From positions 1,302,001 to 1,366,000 of the forward strand of contig NZ_CP063808.1 in NCBI RefSeq assembly GCF_018128905.1: a stretch of 64,000 bases of DNA, read 5' to 3'. Below are positions 1 to 7,815 of this stretch, piece by piece. The notes under the pieces are model-generated. The model saw only the letters and a program-made list of their open reading frames with translations, did not search any database and was not told the origin of the DNA. Source of the stretch: Streptomyces sp. A2-16 (GTDB lineage: Bacteria; Actinomycetota; Actinomycetes; Streptomycetales; Streptomycetaceae). The translations under genes and the position numbers were made by a program. How positions within the stretch are numbered: the stretch's first letter is position 1; each line of letters opens with the position of its first letter.

Positions 1-1
1 G

Positions 2-298
2 AACGACGGCGACAAGGCCGCCCGCGTCTCGGTGCGGACGGCGGGCGACGAGACCGAGATCATCAGGCACGGCTCGTCACTGGGCGGGGCGACCCTCGTC
101 GACTCCAAGTCCAAGAAGCGCTACTACGTTCTGCGCGACACCGACGGCCGGCCCCTGACGACGACGGCCATGCCGAGAATCGAGGCGGGCGGGTCCATCC
201 CGGTGTTCATGCAGTTCCCGGCCCCCCCGACGAGCACGACCGACGTCACCTTCCAACTCCCCACCTTCGCCTCCGCCACCATCCAGATCTCCGGATGA
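2..298 (+). CDS. C-terminal part of a hypothetical protein (5' end outside window)
   Basis: The reading frame is open from the first base of the window and ends with TGA at 296-298, so only about 98 C-terminal residues are seen. An internal methionine-like start near position 32 is not needed, because the frame continues upstream of it. The visible part has no motif I recognise; it is hydrophilic, beta-strand-like and ends in TIQISG. Its stop overlaps the start of the OmpA-like gene (ATGA), so the two are translationally coupled and are probably one envelope-related operon. Function unknown. Confidence 0.7.
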   Translation, partial: NDGDKAARVSVRTAGDETEIIRHGSSLGGATLVDSKSKKRYYVLRDTDGRPLTTTAMPRIEAGGSIPVFMQFPAPPTSTTDVTFQLPTFASATIQISG

Positions 299-939
299 CG
301 CCCACCATGACCGCCACCCGAACCCCGCCCCGCCTGCTCCTGGCCCTCACGGTCGCCTCGCTCGCCGCGGCCCTGACCCTCACCCCCGCCCACGCGGACG
401 ACGGCGACCCCAGCTACCCGCCCGGCACCGAGCCCTCCGCCTCGGCGCCCGTCGAGGTGGACCCCAACGACCCGGACCTGAAGCTCCCGGAAGGCGCCAC
501 CCTCGCCGAACCGAAGGTCCTGGACATCAAGCAGGTCGTGGAGGACCAGACCGGGGACGAGCGGCGCGAGGACACCAACGCGGACGTGAAGTTCGCCCTC
601 CAGGCGGAGGTCCTGTTCGACAAGGACAGCGCGAAGCTGAACGGCGAGGCGAGGGCCCGCATCTCCGCCATCGCGGCGGAGATCGAGAACCAGCACGCCA
701 CCCGGATCCGCGTCTTCGGCTTCACCGACGACCTGGGCAGCTACGCCCACGGCCGCACCCTCTCCCGGAACCGCGCCAACGCCGTACAGGACGTCCTCGA
801 CCAGGAACTCAAGGACTCGGGCATCACCTACGAGGTCCGCGGCTACTCCGAGGACTACCCGATCGCCTCCAACGCCACGGAGGCGGGCCGCAAGAAGAAC
901 CGACGGGTGGAGGTGTCGTTCCCGCGGGGGGAGAGCTGA
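295..939 (+). CDS. OmpA-family secreted protein
   Basis: 214 residues. An N-terminal Sec signal (basic start, hydrophobic core near residues 13-30, AHA cleavage-like site) precedes a short Pro/Asp-rich linker. From about residue 95 there is an OmpA C-terminal domain: an LFDKDSAKLN opening, a GFTDD strand, an LSRNRANAV helix with the conserved Arg, and a final RRVEVSF strand. In the family this fold binds peptidoglycan diaminopimelate non-covalently; in a monoderm this would place the protein in the wall. The ATG at 295 overlaps the upstream stop. A second ATG at 307 gives a slightly shorter signal peptide and cannot be excluded. Confidence 0.85.
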   Translation: MTPTMTATRTPPRLLLALTVASLAAALTLTPAHADDGDPSYPPGTEPSASAPVEVDPNDPDLKLPEGATLAEPKVLDIKQVVEDQTGDERREDTNADVKFALQAEVLFDKDSAKLNGEARARISAIAAEIENQHATRIRVFGFTDDLGSYAHGRTLSRNRANAVQDVLDQELKDSGITYEVRGYSEDYPIASNATEAGRKKNRRVEVSFPRGES

Positions 940-954
940 GCCGGGGCGGCCCGC

Positions 955-1707
955 TCAGTGCGGCCGCCGCACCTCCAGGCACTCCACCTCCGGAGAACCG
1001 CCGTACGACTCGACGACGGTCCCGCCGGGGCCCGTCGTGCCGTCGAGGCACAGCTCGCCGCCCAGCAGCCGCAGGTCGAGGGTGAACTTCACCTGCTCGC
1101 CGGAGCGCCGAGGGCCGTGGATGCGCTCGTCGATGTAGCCGAGGTCGTGGAGGGTCCGCCTCACCTGCCGCGGTGTCGGGGCCGGGGTGTCCGCCAGGGC
1201 CTCGGTGATGCGCCGGCCGTGGATGCGCGCGGTGCACTTCTCCACGGAGCCCAGTTCGGTCTCCCGGGCCGCGGCCGAGTGGTCCCGGGATTCTGCGCTG
1301 GGCGGTGGTTCATCCTCCGGCAGGGGTGGTTCGGGCAGGAGCGTGGGGGGCGGTCCCGTGAACTGCGGCGGCTCCGGCCCCTCCTCGGGCACCTCCGGAG
1401 GTGCGGTGGGCAGATCTCCCCCGCACGGCTCCGCCAGGGAGAGCAGACGCTCCATGAACGGGAGGAAGTCGGGGCCCTCGGTGTCACCGGGTGCGGTGTC
1501 CTCGGCTGCGGTGTCCTCGGGTGCGGCCGAGCCCGCGGGGAGGGGCGTGGCCGAGGTGGCCCCGGCCCTTCCGGCGGGCTCGCCCCTCAGGTCGCCGTCG
1601 CCGGCCCGTTCCGTGCCGCAGGCGGTGAGGGTGAGAGCACACAGAGCCCCCAGCACAAGCAGCGCGTTGCCGCCGACACGGGGTTTTCCCCCGGAAAGTC
1701 GCTTCAT
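955..1707 (-). CDS. Putative lipoprotein, unknown function
   Basis: 250 residues beginning with a basic MKRLSGGK segment, a hydrophobic stretch and an LTAC lipobox near residue 30, so it should be lipid-anchored outside the membrane. The next about 110 residues are Ala/Pro/Glu-rich and probably disordered. A compact C-terminal part with several Cys (CTARIHG, ELCLDG, VECLEV) may form disulfides. No family is recognised. It is convergent with the OmpA-like gene. A GACACT hexamer lies 6 nt before the ATG (1714-1719, minus strand), compatible with a leaderless transcript, although GCAGGG in the gap could also act as a weak ribosome-binding site. Confidence 0.75.
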   Translation of the reverse strand: MKRLSGGKPRVGGNALLVLGALCALTLTACGTERAGDGDLRGEPAGRAGATSATPLPAGSAAPEDTAAEDTAPGDTEGPDFLPFMERLLSLAEPCGGDLPTAPPEVPEEGPEPPQFTGPPPTLLPEPPLPEDEPPPSAESRDHSAAARETELGSVEKCTARIHGRRITEALADTPAPTPRQVRRTLHDLGYIDERIHGPRRSGEQVKFTLDLRLLGGELCLDGTTGPGGTVVESYGGSPEVECLEVRRPH

Positions 1708-1772
1708 CCCTGCAGTGTCGGCTCACGCGCGCTCCGGGGCATGAGTACGGCTACTCAAAGCGGCGCCCGGAC

Positions 1773-2153
1773 TCACCCCACCACGATCTCCACCCGCACC
1801 CCCACCCGAACCCCCCACCCCTCCATCGCCCCGGCCTCCGCCTCCAGTACATGCCGGGACCGCAGCCGCGGCAGCCCCAGCCGTCCCGGCCTCATCGTGC
1901 GGACGGCGATGACGCGGAGCCGGCGGTCGAGGTAGGCGACGTCGATGGGGAAGCGCATCCGGAAGGTGTGCACGCTGCCCGCGGGGGACAGCAGCAGGGC
2001 TCCGGCGACGGAATCCCGGCCGAGCAGTCCCCTCGTCCGGGCGCGGTAGGAGGAGGCGATCTCCAGCGGTACGGCGGCCTCCTCCGGCACGGCGCCCGGC
2101 TCCCGCTCGCCGTGCACGATCAGCCGTCCCCTGCCGTCCTGCCAACGCCCCAT
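1773..2153 (-). CDS. DUF192 family protein
   Basis: 126 residues. The central segment ALEIASSYRARTRGLLGRD followed by GALLLSP, HTFRMRFPIDVAYLD and RVIAVRTMRPGR is the characteristic DUF192 pattern (small all-beta domain; TRGLLGR and the MRFPIDV strand are its most conserved parts). In other bacteria DUF192 proteins are often exported; this one has no signal peptide and is probably cytoplasmic. The biochemical role is unknown. GGGAAGG, 13 nt upstream of the ATG, is a distant but usable Shine-Dalgarno sequence. Confidence 0.8.
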   Translation of the reverse strand: MGRWQDGRGRLIVHGEREPGAVPEEAAVPLEIASSYRARTRGLLGRDSVAGALLLSPAGSVHTFRMRFPIDVAYLDRRLRVIAVRTMRPGRLGLPRLRSRHVLEAEAGAMEGWGVRVGVRVEIVVG

Positions 2154-2253
2154 CCCGAAGCCACCTTCCCGTCATGGTGTTCCCGCGCCGTCCCAGCCGC
2201 CCCCCGGTACCGTGGGAGTCGATCCTCTCCCTACTGCCCGGGCCAGGTGTCGG

Positions 2254-2835
2254 ATGCGGAAAATCGTCCTGATGATGGGGATGTCCCTCGACGGCTACAT
2301 CGAGGGACCCGATCGCGACATCAGCTGGCACCGGGTCGACGAGGAGCTGCACACGCACATGAACGCCACGATCGGCGCCATGGGCGGACTGCTCCACGGC
2401 CGGGTCGTCTACGAACTCATGGCCGCCTACTGGCCCACCGCCGACGCCGACCCCGACGCCCCCGCATCCGTCAGGGAGTTCGCCCCGATCTGGCGGGACC
2501 TCCCCAAGGTCGTCTACTCCCGGACGCTCACGAAGGTCGACTGGAACTCGACCCTCGTCCGTGAGGTCGTACCCGAGGAGGTCCGCGCGCTGAAGGCGCA
2601 GCCGGGCGGTGATCTCGCGCTGGGCGGCGTCGAGTTGGGGACGTCCTTCCTGCGGCTCGGCCTCGTCGACGAGCTGCGGATCTACGTCCACCCCGTTCTC
2701 GTCGGCCGGGGCAAGCCCCTCTTCCCGCCCGCCGACACGCTGACCTCCCTGCGGCTCGTCGAGTCGCACACCTTCGGCAACGGCGTCGTGCTGCTGCGGT
2801 ACGAGGTGGAACCGGAGAGCGGCACCGCCCCGTAA
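2254..2835 (+). CDS. Dihydrofolate reductase-like (RibD C-terminal domain) protein
   Basis: 193 residues from the ATG at 2254. It opens with MRKIVLMMGMSLDGYIEGPD, the standard start of the RibD_C/DHFR-like fold (SLDGYI), then GGLLHGRVVYE, KVVYSRTL, LGGVELGTSFLRLGLVDELRIYVHPVLVGRGKPLF (GG for nucleotide binding, LVDEL and HPVLVGRGKPLF conserved) . The family binds NADPH and reduces various substrates; these stand-alone actinobacterial members are uncharacterised and should not be called folate enzymes. An in-frame ATG at 2212 would add 14 residues that match nothing in the family, so it was not used. Confidence 0.88.
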   Translation: MRKIVLMMGMSLDGYIEGPDRDISWHRVDEELHTHMNATIGAMGGLLHGRVVYELMAAYWPTADADPDAPASVREFAPIWRDLPKVVYSRTLTKVDWNSTLVREVVPEEVRALKAQPGGDLALGGVELGTSFLRLGLVDELRIYVHPVLVGRGKPLFPPADTLTSLRLVESHTFGNGVVLLRYEVEPESGTAP

Positions 2836-2876
2836 AGAGGTTGTCCCCCGCCCGACGCCTGGGTAGGAAGGGCGGC

Positions 2877-3752
2877 ATGACCGGACTCGGCGCTGTCTTC
2901 CGTCCCCAACTCCCTCCTGAGCGGCTGCGGGCGCTCGCCCGGCTCGCGGACGAGTCCGGGCTCGAAGAGCTCTGGCTGTGGGAGGACTGTTTCCGGGAGG
3001 GCGGGATCTCCACCGCCGCTGCCGCCCTGGCGTGGACCGAGCGGGTGCGGATCGGCGTGGGACTGCTGCCCGTCCCGCTGCGCAACGTCGCCATCACGGC
3101 GATGGAGGCGGCCACCCTGCACCGGATGTTCCCGGGACGGCCGGTGCTCGGCATCGGACACGGCGTACAGGACTGGATGGGCCAGGTGGGCGCCCGCGCC
3201 GAGTCGCCGCTCACCTTGCTGCGCGAGCATCTCGACGCGCTGCGGGCCCTGTTGCGCGGGGAGCGCGTCACCACCCGCGGCCGGTACGTCTCGCTGGACG
3301 ACGTCGCCCTCGACTGGCCGCCCGAGGGCCCCGTCGAGGTGCTCACCGGGGCCACGGGCCCGCGCACCCTGCGCCTCGCCGGCGGGTCCGCCGACGGCAC
3401 CGTCCTCACCGCGGGCACCCCGCCGGAGGGCGTCCGCCGGGCCCGCGGTCTCATCGAGGAGGGACGGCAGGAGGCCGGGCGGACCGGAGAGCCGCACCGG
3501 GTCGTCGTGTACCTCCTCACCGCCACCGGCCCCGACGCCTTTGCCCGGCTGCGCGCCGAACTCACCGAGGAGGGCCTCGCCGACGTCCCCGACCTCGGCG
3601 TCGCCGGGGACGCGGAGGCCGTCGCCAAGGCCGTCCAGCGGCTCGCCGACGCCGGCGCCGACACGGTCGTACTCCAGCCGACGGCCGACGAGCCGGACCC
3701 GGAGGGTTTCGTACGGTTCACCGCGCGGGAGGTCCGCCCCCTGGTGCCGTGA
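2877..3752 (+). CDS. LLM-class (luciferase-like) flavin-dependent oxidoreductase
   Basis: 291 residues. The pattern follows the bacterial luciferase-like TIM barrel: GAVFRPQLPPE start, LARLADESGLEELWLWED, the RIGVGLLPVPLRNV strand-helix, LHRMFPGRPVLGIGHG, LREHLDALRALLRGE, and a C-terminal PDLGVAGDAEAVAKAVQRLADAGADTVVL. Such proteins use F420H2 or FMNH2; the GIGHG region and actinomycete origin fit F420, but this is inference. Start ATG 2877 is preceded by GGAAG at 2866-2870. It lies 41 nt after the RibD-like gene in the same direction and may be co-transcribed. Confidence 0.87.
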   Translation: MTGLGAVFRPQLPPERLRALARLADESGLEELWLWEDCFREGGISTAAAALAWTERVRIGVGLLPVPLRNVAITAMEAATLHRMFPGRPVLGIGHGVQDWMGQVGARAESPLTLLREHLDALRALLRGERVTTRGRYVSLDDVALDWPPEGPVEVLTGATGPRTLRLAGGSADGTVLTAGTPPEGVRRARGLIEEGRQEAGRTGEPHRVVVYLLTATGPDAFARLRAELTEEGLADVPDLGVAGDAEAVAKAVQRLADAGADTVVLQPTADEPDPEGFVRFTAREVRPLVP

Positions 3753-3837
3753 CCGTCGGCCGAAGCGGGACCACCCGGCCTCCCGCCCCCGAAAAATGAG
3801 CGGCGCCCCTCCCTTGCCGCCTGCCACGATCGAACCC

Positions 3838-4626
3838 ATGACCTCCACACACACCCGCACCTTCGAGGACCTCGTCGCCGAGGGCGCTGCCGTGCCCACC
3901 GAGGGGTGGGACTTCTCCTGGTTCGAGGGGCGGGCCACCGAGGCGCGGACGTCCTGGGGGTACGCCCGCTCGCTGTCCGGGCGGCTGGCCGGTGCCACCG
4001 CCTCGCTGGACATCCAGACCGGCGGCGGTGAGGTCATGGAGTTCGCCCTCGGGCAGGGGGCCAGGACACCCGTGCTCGCCGCGGCCACCGAGGGCTGGCC
4101 GCCGAACGTCGCCAAGGCCACCGCACTGCTGCGCCCGCGCGGCATCGTGGTCGTCGCCTCGGCGGAGGACGCGCCGCTGCCCTTCGCCGACGAGACCTTC
4201 GACCTGGTCAGCAGCCGACACCCCGTCAGCCCCCAGTGGGCGCAGATCGCACGCGTGCTCCAGCCGGGCGGCACCTACTTCGCCCAGCACGTCGGCCCGC
4301 GCAGCGTCTTCGAACTCGTCGAGCACTTCCTCGGCCCGCAGCCCGAGGAGCAGAGCGCGGGGCGCCGTCCCGACCGTGAATGCGCCGATGCCGAGGCCGC
4401 CGGGCTGGAGATCGTCGACCTGCGCGCCGAGCGGCTGCGGATCGAGTTCCACGACATCGCCGCCGTCGTCCACTTCCTGCGCAAGGTGGTGTGGATGGTC
4501 CCCGGCTTCACCGTGGAGGAGTACGAGCCCCGGCTGCGGTCCCTGCACGAGCGGATCGAGTCCGAGGGGCCCTTCGTCGCCCACAGCAGCCGCCATCTGC
4601 TGGAGGCCCGCAAGCCGTCCGCCTGA
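3838..4626 (+). CDS. Class I SAM-dependent methyltransferase
   Basis: 262 residues. A Rossmann-type MTase core is visible: LDIQTGGGEVMEF (motif I), GIVVVASAEDAPLPFADETFDLVSS (motifs II-IV, the PFADETFDLV string is typical of the Methyltransf_11 group), and RVLQPGGTYFAQHVGP (motif VI). The C-terminal half has helices around FLRKVVWMVPGF, shared by small-molecule methyltransferases; the substrate is unknown. The start at 3838 has no Shine-Dalgarno but has CACGAT at 3825-3830 seven nt upstream, suggesting a leaderless message. An alternative ATG at 3796 would add 14 residues. Confidence 0.85.
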   Translation: MTSTHTRTFEDLVAEGAAVPTEGWDFSWFEGRATEARTSWGYARSLSGRLAGATASLDIQTGGGEVMEFALGQGARTPVLAAATEGWPPNVAKATALLRPRGIVVVASAEDAPLPFADETFDLVSSRHPVSPQWAQIARVLQPGGTYFAQHVGPRSVFELVEHFLGPQPEEQSAGRRPDRECADAEAAGLEIVDLRAERLRIEFHDIAAVVHFLRKVVWMVPGFTVEEYEPRLRSLHERIESEGPFVAHSSRHLLEARKPSA

Positions 4627-5011
4627 GGTACCGCGCCTGCGACCACCCCCGGATCACTGCGAACCGGACAATGCGTACATCGCGGGCCGACCTGCCCCGT
4701 ATATCCATGGTCTTCACGGGGTTTCCACATCGTTATCCAAGGCGGCTCGCGTCAGGGCTTCGGTTGACGTAAATTCAAGGCGAGGCAATTCGCGTCAGCA
4801 AAGCTGCGCGGTGGCACCGCGCAGAGGAGGGGGCTGCGCGGTGCCGCGCCCACTTCCCGGCGTCAAAGAAACGTTCCGACCCGGAGTCACCCGCGCGGGC
4901 GATGCCCCACGACCCCATGATTCCGCTGCGATTCAGCCACGAAACCCCCATGAACAGGGCTTCGTCAGGCCACCGCGCCGTTGCCGCCCGACTGCGGAGA
5001 GTAGTTGTGGC
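4627..5011. other. Intergenic region before the C-rich RNA candidate
   Basis: No convincing gene. Frames that are open here lack a start with ribosome-binding site and continue unchanged through the hairpins and terminator downstream. It holds TTGACG at 4764-4769, a TAAATT hexamer at 4770-4775 and the paired hairpins at 4804-4845 described separately. Locally lower GC around 4690-4800 fits a promoter-containing spacer. Confidence 0.6.
4804..4845 (+). promoter_or_regulatory. Two mutually exclusive hairpins (switch-like), T-box-like core
   Basis: Hairpin A pairs 4804-4813 with 4815-4824 (10-bp perfect inverted repeat around one base). Hairpin B pairs 4813-4824 with 4834-4845 (12 perfect base pairs) and cannot coexist with A. 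The loop of B, 4825-4833, is AGGAGGGGG, a strong anti-16S sequence. Bases 4812-4821 read TGGCACCGCG, the most conserved part of the T-box antiterminator, but no aminoacyl-tRNA synthetase or amino acid gene follows and no stem I was seen. A GTG at 4841 opens a frame without coding character. What is controlled, if anything, is unknown. Confidence 0.4.
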
Positions 5012-5104
5012 ACGCCGATGCACGCACCATCCCTCACGAAGGGTTATGGTGGAAACCCCCCCTCGGGCCGGTCCGTCTCCCCCCCACGGACCGGCCCGAT
5101 TTTT
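5012..5104 (+). ncRNA. Candidate C-rich small RNA (6C-like) with intrinsic terminator
   Basis: A 5' hairpin pairs CACCAT (5025-5030) plus CCCT (5031-5034) with AGGG (5040-5043) and ATGGTG (5046-5051), loop CACGA and a TT bulge. It is followed by seven C (5056-5062), then a perfect 13-bp stem (5064-5076 with 5086-5098) whose loop holds another seven C (5079-5085), then five T (5100-5104). Two C-runs of at least six plus a rho-independent terminator is the description of actinobacterial 6C RNAs, although here the first run lies between hairpins rather than clearly in a loop. The 5' end is guessed; upstream TTGCCG (4981) and TAGTTG (5002) are only a weak promoter. Confidence 0.5.
5064..5104 (+). 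terminator. Rho-independent terminator of the C-rich RNA
   Basis: Perfect 13-bp GC-rich stem (5064-5076 / 5086-5098), 9-nt loop with seven C, followed by A and five T. It is the most canonical intrinsic terminator in the window and points in the plus direction, 230 nt before the prenyltransferase start. Confidence 0.85.
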
Positions 5105-5333
5105 GTTGCCTACGGGACGCGCGCGAGGTGCGTGCCGGACGCGCATGAGAGCGGCGGCCGGGGTACTCGCCCAGGGCGCGGAGCCGTATCGGCAGGCTCT
5201 TCGCCGCGTGCGTGCGACCGGTACCGACGACCCGCGGTCGCCCATGCGCCGGAAGGCCCCCAGCAGTTGGCGCCCCGAAGCCCCGGTAGGCTCTAGCCGC
5301 GGGGACCGCCATCTCAAAGGGGCTGACTTTCAC

Positions 5334-6107
5334 GTGAACCTGCGCGACAAGCTGCGCGGCCTGCTGGTCAGGCTGTACGCACGCCGGGTGGAGGGCCACC
5401 TGGACCACGCCCAGGTGCCCAAGCACATCGGTGTCATCGTGGACGGCAGCCGGCGCTGGGCGAAGGCCGCCGGTTCCACTCCCGTCGACGGACACCGCGC
5501 CGGCGCGGAGAAGATCGAGGAGTTCCTCGGCTGGTGCACCGAGACGGACGTCGAGGTCGTCACCCTGTGGCTGCTGTCGACGGACAACTTCAACCGCCCG
5601 CCGGAGGAGCTCGGCCCCCTCCTCGGCATCATCGAGGACGTCGTGCGCACCCTCGCCGCCGACGGCCGCTGGCGGGTCCACCACGTCGGCACCCCCGACC
5701 TGCTGCCCTCCCCGATGCAGACGGCGCTGAAGGAGGCGGAGGAGTCCACCGCCCACGTCGACGGAATACTCGTCAACGTCGCCATCGGCTACGGCGGCCG
5801 CCAGGAGATCGCCGACGCCGTACGGTCGATGCTGCTGGACGCCCAGGACAAGGGCACCTCGATGGAGGAGCTCGCCGAGGCCGTCGACATCGACATGATC
5901 GGCCGCCACCTCTACACCGGCGACCAGCCCGACCCCGACCTCGTGATCCGCACCAGCGGCGAGCAGCGGCTGTCCGGATTCATGCTGTGGCAGACCGCTC
6001 ACTCGGAGTACTACTTCTGTGAGGTCTTCTGGCCGGCCTTCCGCAAGGTCGACTTCCTGCGCGCGCTGCGCGACTACGCGGCCAGGCACCGGCGCTACGG
6101 CGGCTGA
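5334..6107 (+). CDS. uppS: Isoprenyl transferase (cis-prenyltransferase, UppS family)
   Basis: 257 residues from GTG 5334 (AAAGGGG upstream). It condenses isopentenyl diphosphate onto an allylic diphosphate in the cis configuration, giving short or C50-C55 lipid carriers for wall synthesis. Family landmarks: HIGVIVDGSRRWAK (substrate P-loop, catalytic Asp37 kept), ITLWLLSTDNFNRP-type region (LWLLSTDNFNRP), INVAIGYGGRQEI-like NVAIGYGGRQEI, and PDLVIRTSGEQRLSGFMLWQTAHSEYYF with the RTSGEQRLS diphosphate site. The usual DGNGRWA is DGSRRWA here, as in some actinobacterial short-chain members, so the product length (farnesyl versus decaprenyl) cannot be told. It heads the conserved block with phoH2. 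Confidence 0.92.
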   Translation: MNLRDKLRGLLVRLYARRVEGHLDHAQVPKHIGVIVDGSRRWAKAAGSTPVDGHRAGAEKIEEFLGWCTETDVEVVTLWLLSTDNFNRPPEELGPLLGIIEDVVRTLAADGRWRVHHVGTPDLLPSPMQTALKEAEESTAHVDGILVNVAIGYGGRQEIADAVRSMLLDAQDKGTSMEELAEAVDIDMIGRHLYTGDQPDPDLVIRTSGEQRLSGFMLWQTAHSEYYFCEVFWPAFRKVDFLRALRDYAARHRRYGG

Positions 6108-6431
6108 CAGGCGCCGCACAGGGGAGGGCGGTTACCCCGTTCTGGGGCGGAAGTAACCAGGAGTTCACCAGGGCGCCGTCATATGCACTGGCATGGCACC
6201 GCATGTTCGAGGGCATAAGCCAAGCAGGTCGATGCCCGAACCACGGGTGTCGGATCTCAGCGGGCGGCACGGGGCCGTCCGCCCGGGAGGCCCTTTGCAC
6301 CAGCCTTGCCGTGCGGTCTCAGCACGGAAGAAGCAGTGGAGGGCCGGTTCCCGGCCCGTGCAAACGGGCCGTCGACCGGTCCAGCTCCACTCCGTCGCTC
6401 CCCGACCTCATCCGAGGGGGTACGTCCTTCC
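6108..6431 (+). other. Structured leader region upstream of phoH2
   Basis: 324 bases between uppS and phoH2. Several hairpins can be drawn: GGTTAC (6130-6135) with GTAACC (6153-6158); CGGGCGG (6261-6267) with CCGCCCG (6279-6285); CCGTGC (6309-6314) with GCACGG (6322-6327); and a perfect 7-bp stem 6353-6359/6364-6370 closed by a GCAA (GNRA) tetraloop. An 81-codon frame, ATG 6193 to TGA 6438, overlaps the phoH2 start, but its codon use is poor (several AGG, CAT and CCA codons). No known riboswitch consensus was recognised. Confidence 0.5.
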
Positions 6432-7757
6432 GTGGTGACCAGCACAAAGCGCCGTATGCCTGACCGGCGCACCTATGTTCTCGACACCAGCGTCCTGCTG
6501 GCCGACCCGAACGCCCTGACCCGCTTCGAGGAGCACGAGGTCGTGCTCCCCATCGTGGTGGTCACGGAACTGGAGGCCAAGCGGCACCATCCCGAACTCG
6601 GCTACTTCGCCCGGCAGGCCCTGCGCCTGCTCGACGACTACCGGGTGAAGTTCGGACGCCTCGACGCCCCCATCCCGATCGGGGAGCTGGGCGGGACCGT
6701 CCGTGTCGAGCTCAATCACTCGGACCCCAGCGTGCTGCCCAGCGGCTACCGCCTGGGGGACAACGACTCCCGCATCCTCGCGGTCGCCCGCAATCTGCAG
6801 GCCGAGGGGTTCGACGTCACCGTCGTGTCGAAGGACCTCCCGCTCAGGATCAAGGCGTCCTCGGTCGGTCTCCTCGCCGAGGAGTACCGCGCCGAGCTCG
6901 CCATCACGGACTCCTCCGGCTGGACCGGAATGTCCGAACTGACCCTGCCCGGCGAGCAGGTGGACATCCTCTTCGACGAGGGGCACGTCTACGTCCCCGA
7001 GGCCTCCGAGCTGCCCGTGCACACGGGTCTGACGATCCACTCCGAGCGCGGCAAGGCGCTCGGCCGGGTCTCGCCCGAGGGCAACATCCGCCTGGTGCGC
7101 GGTGACCGGGAGGCGTTCGGCATCAAGGGCCGCAGCGCGGAGCAGCGCATCGCGCTGGACATCCTCCTCGACCCGGACATCGGGATCGTGTCCATGGGCG
7201 GCCGGGCCGGCACCGGCAAGTCGGCGCTCGCGCTGTGCGCGGGCCTGGAGGCGGTCCTGGAGCGCCGTCAGCACCAGAAGGTCATGGTCTTCCGTCCGCT
7301 GTACGCGGTCGGCGGGCAGGAACTCGGCTATCTGCCGGGCTCCGAGTCCGAGAAGATGAGCCCCTGGGCACAGGCGGTCTTCGACACGCTGTCCGCGGTC
7401 ACCAGCCGCGAGGTCATCGAGGAGGTCACCGCACGCGGGATGCTCGAGGTCCTGCCGCTCACCCACATCCGCGGCCGCTCGCTCCATGACGCGTTCGTGA
7501 TCGTGGACGAGGCGCAGTCCCTGGAGCGGAATGTACTTCTCACCGTTCTGTCCCGAATCGGCGCGAATTCACGGGTCGTCCTGACCCATGACGTGGCCCA
7601 GCGGGACAATCTGCGGGTCGGCCGCTACGACGGCGTGGTCGCCGTGGTGGAGAAGCTGAAGGGGCACCCCCTCTTCGCCCACGTCACGCTGACGAGGTCC
7701 GAGAGGTCCCAGATCGCGGCCCTTGTGACCGAAATGCTGGAGGACGGCCAAATCTGA
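6432..7757 (+). CDS. phoH2: PhoH2-type PIN-PhoH ribonuclease/RNA helicase
   Basis: 441 residues from GTG 6432 (GTG 6435 and ATG 6456 are alternatives; GAGGGGG at 6414-6420 supports 6432). The N-terminal PIN domain (about residues 14-150) shows [12 protein letters not shown] with Asp18 and the later acidic [11 protein letters not shown], the metal site of PIN nucleases. The C-terminal PhoH ATPase has Walker A GTGKS at residues 260-264 and Walker B VIVDEAQ near 357-362. In mycobacteria the fused protein is an RNA helicase and ribonuclease that works with a small upstream antitoxin-like product. A uppS then phoH2 order is a conserved actinobacterial arrangement. Confidence 0.9.
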   Translation: MVTSTKRRMPDRRTYVLDTSVLLADPNALTRFEEHEVVLPIVVVTELEAKRHHPELGYFARQALRLLDDYRVKFGRLDAPIPIGELGGTVRVELNHSDPSVLPSGYRLGDNDSRILAVARNLQAEGFDVTVVSKDLPLRIKASSVGLLAEEYRAELAITDSSGWTGMSELTLPGEQVDILFDEGHVYVPEASELPVHTGLTIHSERGKALGRVSPEGNIRLVRGDREAFGIKGRSAEQRIALDILLDPDIGIVSMGGRAGTGKSALALCAGLEAVLERRQHQKVMVFRPLYAVGGQELGYLPGSESEKMSPWAQAVFDTLSAVTSREVIEEVTARGMLEVLPLTHIRGRSLHDAFVIVDEAQSLERNVLLTVLSRIGANSRVVLTHDVAQRDNLRVGRYDGVVAVVEKLKGHPLFAHVTLTRSERSQIAALVTEMLEDGQI

Positions 7758-7774
7758 GGTAGTAACCGCCCGTT

Positions 7775-7815
7775 GGCGCCGTCCGGAAAGGCCAAGAGCC
7801 TAGCCGGGCGGCGCC
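7775..7815 (+). terminator. Probable transcription terminator after phoH2
   Basis: GGCGCCGTCCGG (7775-7786) pairs with CCGGGCGGCGCC (7804-7815), 12 pairs including one G-U, with a 17-nt loop. No T-run follows, which is common for Streptomyces terminators. Confidence 0.55.

Noticed and set aside
4804..4824. True T-box riboswitch
   Set aside because: Only the TGGCACCGCG core matches; there is no specifier stem, no downstream synthetase or amino acid gene, and the surrounding sequence is an almost perfect palindrome that would create this core by chance.
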